Shown here piece by piece: positions 1 to 5,876 of a stretch of DNA of 20,394 nt. Below the pieces are notes generated by a model. It had not been told where the DNA came from, made no database searches, and worked only from the letters and a program-made list of their open reading frames with translations. This DNA comes from an uncultured Faecalibacterium sp. (GTDB lineage: Bacteria > Bacillota > Clostridia > Oscillospirales > Ruminococcaceae), in NCBI GenBank assembly GCA_934539245.1, contig CAKTCK010000034.1, positions 1 through 20,394 of the forward strand. The letters run 5' to 3'. The first letter of the stretch is position 1; every line of letters starts with the position of its first letter. The position numbers and the translations under genes are program-made.

Positions 1-486
1 GGCACCGAGGCTTCCGGTACCGGCAACATGAAGTTCATGCTGAACGGTGCCATCACGCTGGGCACTCTGGACGGTGCAAACGTGGAGATCGCCGATGCTG
101 CCGGTAAGGAGAACGAGCTGATCTTCGGTATGCTGACCCCCGAGGTGAACAACCTGAAGCAGGTGGGCTACCACCCCAACGCCTTTATCATGGGCGACGA
201 CGTAGCCAACAGCGCCCTGAACTTCCTGGAGCGCGGCTGGAACGGCGAGAACTTCCACGAAGTCACCGAGAACCTGCGCAGCAGCGACCCGTACATGGTC
301 ATGGCCGACTTCAAGGACTACCGCCGTGCACAGGCCGACCTGCAGAAGCTGTATGCTGACCGCGAAACTTGGGCCCGCATGAGCCTGAAGAACATTGCCA
401 ACAGCGGCATCTTCAGCGCAGACCGCGCCGTGCTGGACTACGCCCGCGATATCTGGTACGCTTCTCCCGTGCCCATGGGCAAGTAA
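1..486 (+). CDS. glgP: Glycogen/maltodextrin phosphorylase, C-terminal part (5' end outside window)
   Basis: This is the last 161 residues of an alpha-glucan phosphorylase (GT35), which releases glucose-1-phosphate from glycogen or maltodextrin using pyridoxal phosphate (PLP). The window opens inside the family signature EASGTGNMKFMLNG; its lysine (visible residue 11, bases 31-33) is the PLP Schiff-base lysine. It is followed by GTLDGANVEI, also typical of the family. The frame is open from base 1 and ends at TAA 484-486, so roughly 80% of the protein lies upstream of the window. The C-terminal region (YADRETWARMSLKNIANSG, then a short tail) looks complete. A terminator follows 20 nt after the stop, and a GH13 hydrolase gene comes next, which fits storage-glucan or maltodextrin catabolism. 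GlgP and MalP cannot be told apart from this fragment. Confidence 0.95.
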   Translation, partial: GTEASGTGNMKFMLNGAITLGTLDGANVEIADAAGKENELIFGMLTPEVNNLKQVGYHPNAFIMGDDVANSALNFLERGWNGENFHEVTENLRSSDPYMVMADFKDYRRAQADLQKLYADRETWARMSLKNIANSGIFSADRAVLDYARDIWYASPVPMGK

Positions 487-505
487 TTTTCCCTTGTAAA
501 ACCGC

Positions 506-542
506 AAAGCCCCGGTGGCATTTCGCCCGCCGGGGCTTTTTT
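506..542 (+). terminator. Intrinsic terminator after the phosphorylase gene
   Basis: A perfect 10-bp stem AAAGCCCCGG (506-515) pairs with CCGGGGCTTT (530-539). The loop can form a further GGC/GCC pair, and the T-run spans 537-542. It begins 20 nt after the phosphorylase stop codon. It ends only 3 nt before the AAAGGA ribosome site of the next gene, so no promoter fits between them. Confidence 0.9.
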
Positions 543-545
543 GAG

Positions 546-563
546 AAAGGACGATCTTTTTTG
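546..563 (+). promoter_or_regulatory. Ribosome binding site that sets a TTG start
   Basis: AAAGGA at 546-551 lies 9 nt before TTG at 561. The frame is open further upstream, but the only other start-like codons there are inside the phosphorylase gene, before the terminator. TTG 561 is the only usable start downstream of the terminator, and it gives a normal GH13 N-terminus (MSCLFNSYDPYFKQPFGAV). Confidence 0.75.
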
Positions 564-2417
564 TCTTGTCTGTTCAACAGCTACGACCCCTACTTTAAGC
601 AGCCCTTTGGTGCCGTGCGCGCCGGGCAGACTGTGCACCTGACCCTGTGCATTCCCGAGGAGCTGGGCTATGTGGACCCGCACCTTGTACTGCAAAAGGA
701 GGGCAAATACGATGTGCCCGTGCACTACCGCATGAAATTTGACGGCCAGACGCCCCACCAGAACCATTTTTCGGTGGACGTTATGCTGGGCGACCCGGGC
801 CTGTACTTCTATTACTTTGACCTGTATACCGACTTCCGCCGCATCGTGCGCGGGGCTGACAACTGCGGCGTAGTCAGCTGGCAGGAGGGCGAAAGCTGGC
901 AGATCACGGTCTACGAGCCGGATTTCCAGACGCCGGAGTGCATCAAGGGCAAGGTGTTCTACCAGATCTTCCCGGATCGGTTCTGTGAGGGCATTGAGAA
1001 CAAGCCCATGCCCTTCCCGGACCGGCTGTATCAGGCCGACAAGCACGCTGAACCCTTCTGGCAGCCCAACGAGACCGGCGGCCACCTGAACGAGGACTAC
1101 TTCGGCGGCGATTTAGAGGGCATCCGCATAAAGCTGCCCTATCTGCGGGAGATGGGCGTGGATTACCTGTACCTGAACCCCATCTTCGAGGCGCACTCCA
1201 ACCACCGCTACAACACCGCCGACTACCTGAACGTGGACCCACTGCTGGGCACCAACGAGGAGTTTGAGGTGCTCTGCCGCGAGGCTGCCAAGTACGGCAT
1301 CGGCATCGTGCTGGACGGTGTGTTCAGCCACACCGGCTCCGACAGCCGGTACTTCAACCGCGAGGGCCGCTACGGCGAGGGCGGCGCTTACCGCGACCCC
1401 AACTCCCCCTATCGCAGCTGGTACGATTTTGACCCCAAGTACAAGGGCGGCTACCGCAGCTGGTGGGGTTTCGAGACCCTGCCAGAGGTCAACGAGGAGA
1501 CCCCCTCCTTTGTGGAGTTTATCACCGGCGAGGGTGGCGTCATCGACACATGGCTGCGCCGGGGTGCTGCCGGTTTCCGGCTGGATGTGGCCGACGAGCT
1601 GCCGGACGAGTTCATTGAGAAGATCCGCACCGCCGTCAAGCGGGTAAGCCCGGAGAAGTTTTTGCTGGGCGAGGTGTGGGAGGACGCCACCACCAAGTTC
1701 GGCTTTGACCGCCGCCGCACCTACCTGCTGGGCAAAGGGCTGGACAGCGTGATGAACTATCCCTTCAAGAACTCCGTGCTGGATTTTGTCAAGGGCAAGC
1801 CCGCCCAGCAGGCCGCCAACGAGATCCTTTCCATCTGCGAGCACTACCCTGCCCCTGCCATCAACACGGCGCTGAACTTTTTGTCCACTCACGACACCGA
1901 GCGTGCCCTGACCGTGATCGCGGACGAGCCCGCCAACGGACGCGGGCGGGAGTGGCAGAGCGGCCGCAGCGTGACCGGCGAAGCCTACGAGGAAGGGATG
2001 CTGCGCCTGCGCATGGCGTATGCCATCATCTACACTCTGCCCGGTGTGCCCTGCCTGTACTACGGCGACGAGATTGGCATGCAGGGCTACCGTGATCCCT
2101 TCAACCGCGCCTTCTTCTGCTGGGACAGCCACGAGGAACGGCTGCGCCCGGTGCTGGCACAGCTGGCGCAGCTGCACCACAGCTGCGAGGCCTTCCGCAC
2201 CGGCGAGCTTCGGGTGCTGCGGGCTGAGGACGGCATCCTGCACTACCAGCGCATCGGCAAGACCGAAACTGCGGAGATCATCGTGAACCGCTCCGAGCAC
2301 ATCATCGTGGAGCCGCTGGCCTCCGGCAAGCACACCGAGGTAAACCCCATGGGCTTTACCATCGTGGTGGAAGAAAACGGCCACAACCCCAACCACAGCT
2401 ACTACGATATCCAGTAA
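561..2417 (+). CDS. GH13 alpha-glucan hydrolase, neopullulanase/cyclomaltodextrinase type
   Basis: This 618-residue protein would hydrolyse alpha-1,4 (and perhaps alpha-1,6) bonds in maltodextrins, pullulan or cyclodextrins, probably in the cytoplasm because no signal peptide is visible. All four GH13 core regions are present: DGVFSH (252-257), GFRLDVAD with nucleophile D342, LLGEVWE with acid/base E371, and FLSTHDTER with H444/D445. The first ~130 residues precede KGKVFYQIFPDRF and look like the beta-sandwich N-domain (CBM34-like) of neopullulanases; total length also fits that subfamily. HSNHRYNTADY matches the stretch following conserved region V. Translation most likely starts at TTG 561. 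The preceding gene encodes a glucan phosphorylase, so the two enzymes probably act in sequence. Exact substrate preference cannot be read from sequence; amylopullulanase-like or maltogenic activity are alternatives. Confidence 0.9.
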   Translation: MSCLFNSYDPYFKQPFGAVRAGQTVHLTLCIPEELGYVDPHLVLQKEGKYDVPVHYRMKFDGQTPHQNHFSVDVMLGDPGLYFYYFDLYTDFRRIVRGADNCGVVSWQEGESWQITVYEPDFQTPECIKGKVFYQIFPDRFCEGIENKPMPFPDRLYQADKHAEPFWQPNETGGHLNEDYFGGDLEGIRIKLPYLREMGVDYLYLNPIFEAHSNHRYNTADYLNVDPLLGTNEEFEVLCREAAKYGIGIVLDGVFSHTGSDSRYFNREGRYGEGGAYRDPNSPYRSWYDFDPKYKGGYRSWWGFETLPEVNEETPSFVEFITGEGGVIDTWLRRGAAGFRLDVADELPDEFIEKIRTAVKRVSPEKFLLGEVWEDATTKFGFDRRRTYLLGKGLDSVMNYPFKNSVLDFVKGKPAQQAANEILSICEHYPAPAINTALNFLSTHDTERALTVIADEPANGRGREWQSGRSVTGEAYEEGMLRLRMAYAIIYTLPGVPCLYYGDEIGMQGYRDPFNRAFFCWDSHEERLRPVLAQLAQLHHSCEAFRTGELRVLRAEDGILHYQRIGKTETAEIIVNRSEHIIVEPLASGKHTEVNPMGFTIVVEENGHNPNHSYYDIQ

Positions 2418-2428
2418 ACCAACTTTCC

Positions 2429-2470
2429 GGGACGGCGAAACGCCTTTTGGGTGTTTTGCTGTCCCATTTT
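2429..2470 (+). terminator. Long imperfect hairpin terminator after the GH13 gene
   Basis: GGGACGGCGAAACGCC (2429-2444) pairs along its whole length with GGTGTTTTGCTGTCCC (2450-2465), giving 16 pairs of which three are G-T. The loop is TTTTG, and ATTTT follows. It starts 11 nt after the GH13 stop codon. The T-run is short (four Ts after one A), so efficiency is uncertain. Confidence 0.7.
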
Positions 2471-2533
2471 CATCCTTTCTTTTCCATTTTTGTCTATATT
2501 TTGTTTTCTGCGCAACGTTCCAGTAAAAAGCCC

Positions 2534-2564
2534 TTGACCTTCCCCCAAGGGGATGCCGTATAAT
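2534..2564 (+). promoter_or_regulatory. Promoter of the nfeD-SPFH operon, with a dyad in the spacer
   Basis: The -35 is TTGACC (2534-2539) and the -10 is a perfect TATAAT (2559-2564). The spacer is 19 nt, longer than the usual 17. Inside it lies an inverted repeat TCCCC-CAA-GGGGA (2541-2553). A long spacer with a central dyad is the layout of promoters controlled by MerR-family activators. AAGGAGGT (2573-2580) follows, 8 nt before the ATG. Confidence 0.8.
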
Positions 2565-2588
2565 AGCAGCATAAGGAGGTAACATACC

Positions 2589-3050
2589 ATGCAGATTTCC
2601 CCCATTCTCTGGCTGGCTGCAGCTGTGGGCTTTCTGGCACTGGAGGCCAGTACCTTTAATATGACCTCCATCTGGTTTGCCATCGGCTCTGCCGCCGCAT
2701 TGCTGTGCTGCGTGTTCACCGGGTCGTTCCGGGTGCAGGCAGTGGTCTTTCTGGTGGTAAGCATCCTGTGCCTTGCAGCCTTCCGCCCGCTGGCGGCAAA
2801 GCTGCGGCAAAAGCATACCGCCACCAACGGCGACCGCAATCTGGGACGGGAGGCCATCGTGCTTTCCCCTGTCACCGCCGAGGTCCCCGGCCGGGTGCGG
2901 CTGGACGGCGTGGACTGGAACGCCCGCTGCGCCACCCCCGGCGACACCCTTGCACCCGGTGCGCTTTGCCGCGTTACCGAGATCCACAGCACCCTGCTCA
3001 TCGTAGAGCCTGTTCTGACCGAAAGCCGTAACCCCCACACAACCACCTGA
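2589..3050 (+). CDS. NfeD-like membrane protein with C-terminal OB-fold domain
   Basis: A 153-residue short-form NfeD protein. Three hydrophobic segments fill the first half (about residues 6-20, 26-45 and 48-66). After a basic linker (KLRQKH) comes a domain of ~65 residues with the NfeD pattern: LGREAIVLSPV, then a GRVRLDGVDWNARC core and a final strand LLIVEPV. This OB-like fold is thought to assist a stomatin/SPFH partner. That partner is encoded 15 nt downstream, which supports the call and indicates an operon. The protein lacks the N-terminal ClpP-like protease domain of long NfeD forms. The strong SD AAGGAGGT and a good promoter set the start. The biochemical role of short NfeD proteins is only partly known; membrane microdomain organisation is the usual proposal. 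Confidence 0.85.
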   Translation: MQISPILWLAAAVGFLALEASTFNMTSIWFAIGSAAALLCCVFTGSFRVQAVVFLVVSILCLAAFRPLAAKLRQKHTATNGDRNLGREAIVLSPVTAEVPGRVRLDGVDWNARCATPGDTLAPGALCRVTEIHSTLLIVEPVLTESRNPHTTT

Positions 3051-3065
3051 CAAAGGAGATGTATT

Positions 3066-3968
3066 ATGGTGTTTTTTGTCATCCTTGCGCTTGTTTTTGT
3101 TCTGGTGCTGGTCATTGTTTCCAACATCGTCATCGTGCCGCAGTCCAAGGTGTACGTCATTGAGCGGCTGGGCAGCTACTCCGATACATGGACTGCCGGC
3201 CTGCACGTCAAGATCCCCTTTATTGAGCGCATTGCCAAAAAGGTAAGCCTGAAGGAGCAGGTGGCAGACTTTCCCCCTCAGCCCGTGATCACCCGCGATA
3301 ACGTGACCATGCAGATCGACACGGTGGTGTTCTTTCAGGTCATGGACGCAAAGCTGTACACCTATGGTGTCAACCAGCCCATTGCCGCTATCGAGAGCCT
3401 TTCTGCCACTACCCTGCGCAACATCATCGGTGAGATGGAGCTGGATCACACCCTGACCAGCCGTGACGTCATCAATGGCAAGATCACCGCCATTCTGGAC
3501 GAAGCCACCGACAAGTGGGGCATCAAGGTGAACCGCGTGGAGGTGAAGAACATCATCCCGCCGCGGGAGATCCAGGAAGCCATGGAGAAGCAGATGAAGG
3601 CCGAGCGCGAGAAGCGCGCCGTCATCCTGAAGGCAGACGGTGAAAAGCAGGCTGCCATCACCGCCGCCGAGGGCGAAAAGGAAGCCGCTATCCTGCGCGC
3701 CGATGCTGTAAAGCAGCAGCGCATTCTGGAAGCCGAGGGCGAAGCACAGGCCATTCTGGCTGTGCAGAAGGCCAACGCCGATGCCATCCGTCTGCTGAAC
3801 GAGGCCATGCCCAGCGACAAGGTGCTGGCCATCCGCAGCCTTGAGGCGCTGGCCAAGGTGGCCAACGGCAAGGCTACCAAGATCATCATCCCCTCTGAGT
3901 TACAGAATCTGGGCGGCGTTGTGCCCAGCATCAAAGAGCTGATGACCGACCCGAAGGACGCCGAGTAA
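3066..3968 (+). CDS. SPFH/Band 7 (stomatin/QmcA-like) membrane scaffold protein
   Basis: This 300-residue protein has a single N-terminal membrane segment (about 2-24), then an SPFH domain (about 25-190). Typical patches are VYVIERLGSYSDTW, GLHVKIPFIERIAKKVSLKEQ and TLRNIIGEMELDHTLTSR, ending with IIPPREIQEAMEKQMKAER. From ~165 to 245 runs an Ala/Glu/Lys-rich coiled coil with repeated GEKxAA units, the usual oligomerisation stalk. Length and order match bacterial stomatin-type SPFH proteins such as QmcA rather than the longer flotillins. It overlaps nothing, lies 15 nt after the nfeD-like gene with its own AAAGGAG site, and is followed by a strong terminator. The role is inferred from the family: membrane microdomain scaffolding or control of membrane proteases and quality control. 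Confidence 0.93.
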   Translation: MVFFVILALVFVLVLVIVSNIVIVPQSKVYVIERLGSYSDTWTAGLHVKIPFIERIAKKVSLKEQVADFPPQPVITRDNVTMQIDTVVFFQVMDAKLYTYGVNQPIAAIESLSATTLRNIIGEMELDHTLTSRDVINGKITAILDEATDKWGIKVNRVEVKNIIPPREIQEAMEKQMKAEREKRAVILKADGEKQAAITAAEGEKEAAILRADAVKQQRILEAEGEAQAILAVQKANADAIRLLNEAMPSDKVLAIRSLEALAKVANGKATKIIIPSELQNLGGVVPSIKELMTDPKDAE

Positions 3969-3998
3969 GCGCCCGCTTCTCCGCAAGCAATAAACTAA

Positions 3999-4044
3999 AA
4001 CAGCTCCCGGTCACGTTAAGTTGCGTGACCGGGAGCTGTTCTTT
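3999..4044. terminator. Bidirectional terminator between converging operons
   Basis: ACAGCTCCCGGTCACG (4000-4015) pairs perfectly with CGTGACCGGGAGCTGT (4024-4039), a 16-bp stem extendable by one A-T pair, with an 8-nt loop. The plus strand continues with TTCTTTT. On the minus strand the stem is followed by TTTTAGTTT. It therefore serves both the SPFH gene (plus) and the small membrane-protein gene ending at 4070 (minus). Confidence 0.95.
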
Positions 4045-4069
4045 TGCTATCTATGCATTACCAAGGGGA

Positions 4070-4468
4070 TCACTTCTCCCCTTTTTCCTCGTTCTCCTGT
4101 GCCTGCTGTTCGCGGCGCAGTTCTTTAATGCGCTTTTTCTCGCTCTGGACGTGGGGCCACGGCCAAGAGAAGCCCTCGTTCTGCTTGCACCAGCGGGTAA
4201 GGGGGTAAAAGGCAAAAGCCAGACCAAAAATATACAGCAGGGCGTACAGCAGCGCATCCAGCGTGATCAGGGCATCCAGTGCACCGATCACCGCCACAAC
4301 GCAGCCCGCCTTTAAAAAGAACTGGCCGTTCTGGCGGCAGTATTCCTCAAAGTTTTCGGCCTTGACCGCCCTGCGCCCCTGATCGCCCCACACGCGGGGA
4401 TTTTTCATCACCGAAAAACCGTAAAAGGCCATCATCAGGCCAAGGGTAAGCTGAAAGCCAAAAAACAT
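4070..4468 (-). CDS. Unknown small membrane protein
   Basis: A 132-residue protein that I do not recognise as a named family. It has three hydrophobic segments (about residues 5-21, 52-70 and 72-90). Between the first and second lies a polar stretch NPRVWGDQGRRAVKAENFEEYCRQNGQFF. The C-terminal ~25 residues are highly charged (SEKKRIKELRREQQAQENEEKGEK) and probably form a short cytoplasmic helix. An aromatic patch FSWPWPH (100-106) precedes this tail. The gene follows lysA by 37 nt on the same strand, with AGAGGT (4476-4481) seven nt before the ATG, so it is probably the last gene of that operon; a strong terminator follows. Good codon use and a clear SD make it a real gene. No function can be assigned. 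Confidence 0.75.
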   Translation of the reverse strand: MFFGFQLTLGLMMAFYGFSVMKNPRVWGDQGRRAVKAENFEEYCRQNGQFFLKAGCVVAVIGALDALITLDALLYALLYIFGLAFAFYPLTRWCKQNEGFSWPWPHVQSEKKRIKELRREQQAQENEEKGEK

Positions 4469-4505
4469 GGGTCATACCTCTTTTTATCAGAATACAAAAG
4501 GCGGA

Positions 4506-5792
4506 TCAGTCCTCAAACAGGGGCTTCATAAAGGGCAGGAAGTCCAGCGTTGCAAAGTAATCGCGGGGGGTCTGGGCGCGGCGGATCAGCCGGTGAGAGC
4601 CGTCCTCGCACAGCAGCACCTCGGCGCAGTGCAGCTTGCCGTTGTAGTTGTAGCCCATAGCGGAGCCGTGGGCACCGGTATCGTGGATGTAAAGGATATC
4701 CCCGATGTCGATCTTGGGCAGCATCCGGTCAACGGCAAACTTGTCGTTATTCTCGCACAGGCCGCCCACCACGTCGTACTTGTGGTCGCAGGACTCGTTC
4801 TCCTTGCCCAGCACGGTGATGTGGTGGTAAGCGCCGTACATGGCGGGGCGCATCAGGTTTGCGGCGCAGGCGTCCAGACCGATGTACTCCTTATAGATGT
4901 GCTTTTCGTGGATGACGGTGGACACCAGTGCACCGTAGGGGCCGGTGGTAAAGCGGCCCATCTCGCTGAAGATGGCCACATCGCCCATACCTGCGGGCAC
5001 AAGGATCTCCTCAAACTTTTTGCGCACGCCCTCGCCAATGGCCATGATGTCGTTCTCGGTCTGCTCCGGGCGGTACGGGATGCCCACGCCGCCGGACAAG
5101 TTGATGTAGCTGATGTGCGCACCGGTAGCCTGCTGCACCCGGACAGCCAGCCGGAACAGGATGGCTGCCAGCTCCGGGTAGTAGGCGTCCGAGATGGTGT
5201 TGGAGGCAAGGAACGCATGGATGCCGAACTGCTTTGCGCCCTTCTGCATCAGCTTTTTGTAGCTGTCGATCATCTGCTGCTCGGTCATGCCGTACTTGGC
5301 ATCGCCGGGCTTGTCCATGACCTGAAAGCCCTCTTCGCTCTCGCCCAGCTGGAAGGTTCCGCCGGGGTTATAACGGCAGAAGATCTCCTGCGGCACACCG
5401 GCCACCCGCTCCAGAAACTCCACCATGGTGGCGTCGTCCAGATTGATGTAGGCGCCCAGCTCGTAGGCCTTTTTCATATCCTCCACGGGGGTCTGGTTGG
5501 AGGAGAACATGATGTCGTGGCCGGTAAAGCCGCAGGCCTCGCTGAGCATCAGTTCGGTCAGGGAGGAGCAGTCCACACCGCAGCCCTCTTCCTTGAGGAT
5601 CTGCAGGATAACGGGGTTGGGCAGTGCCTTAACCGCAAAATACTCCTTGAAGCCCTTATTCCAGCTGAAAGCCTTGTTAATGCGGCGGACATTCTCCCGG
5701 ATGCCCTTTTCGTCGTAGATGTGGAACGGCGTGGGCACATCCTCGATGATCTGCTGTGCCATCGCCTCGGTCAGAAACGGTTTCTTTTCCAT
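4506..5792 (-). CDS. lysA: Diaminopimelate decarboxylase (divergent clostridial type)
   Basis: A 428-residue fold-type III PLP enzyme that decarboxylates meso-diaminopimelate to L-lysine, the last step of lysine synthesis. The PLP lysine is K55 in YFAVKALPNP, followed by GCGVDCSSLTEL. Further marks are GIHAFLASN (H192), the phosphate-binding LSGGVGIPYRP, and GGLCENNDKF with the catalytic cysteine C346. The usual EPGR motif reads EMGR here, and the substrate-loop motif is DACAANLMRPAMYGAYHH. These features belong to a clostridial LysA branch that differs from the E. coli form. Carboxynorspermidine decarboxylase is the main alternative, but it is shorter and lacks this C-terminal pattern. The gene sits 84 nt after the dehydratase gene on the same strand with no clear promoter of its own, so it is probably co-transcribed. 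AGAGGGA precedes the ATG. Confidence 0.88.
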   Translation of the reverse strand: MEKKPFLTEAMAQQIIEDVPTPFHIYDEKGIRENVRRINKAFSWNKGFKEYFAVKALPNPVILQILKEEGCGVDCSSLTELMLSEACGFTGHDIMFSSNQTPVEDMKKAYELGAYINLDDATMVEFLERVAGVPQEIFCRYNPGGTFQLGESEEGFQVMDKPGDAKYGMTEQQMIDSYKKLMQKGAKQFGIHAFLASNTISDAYYPELAAILFRLAVRVQQATGAHISYINLSGGVGIPYRPEQTENDIMAIGEGVRKKFEEILVPAGMGDVAIFSEMGRFTTGPYGALVSTVIHEKHIYKEYIGLDACAANLMRPAMYGAYHHITVLGKENESCDHKYDVVGGLCENNDKFAVDRMLPKIDIGDILYIHDTGAHGSAMGYNYNGKLHCAEVLLCEDGSHRLIRRAQTPRDYFATLDFLPFMKPLFED

Positions 5793-5876
5793 AATAACAT
5801 CCCTCTCGTTTTGCGCAGCCCGGCATGTTCCGGCCTGCGGTCTATCCCATGCGGCCCAGTGCCGCAGTTCAAGCTG
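5793..5876 (-). other. Intercistronic region with two hairpins, no T-run
   Basis: Between the dehydratase stop and the lysA start two stems can form: TGCGGC (5850-5855) with GCCGCA (5861-5866), loop of 5, and GCAGCCCGG (5815-5823) with CCGGCCTGC (5830-5838), one mismatch, loop of 6. Neither is followed by a T-run in either direction, so they are not intrinsic terminators. They could mark a processing or stability site between the two genes. Confidence 0.4.

Noticed and set aside
369..560. Upstream extension of the GH13 frame into the phosphorylase gene
   Set aside because: It would run through the phosphorylase C-terminus and a strong terminator, and its Arg/His-rich translation is unlike any GH13 N-terminus. 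TTG 561 has a properly spaced SD.
1113..3449. Minus-strand open frame of 778 codons opposite the GH13, nfeD and SPFH genes
   Set aside because: It spans three clear plus-strand genes and a promoter, and its translation is compositionally a codon-bias shadow.
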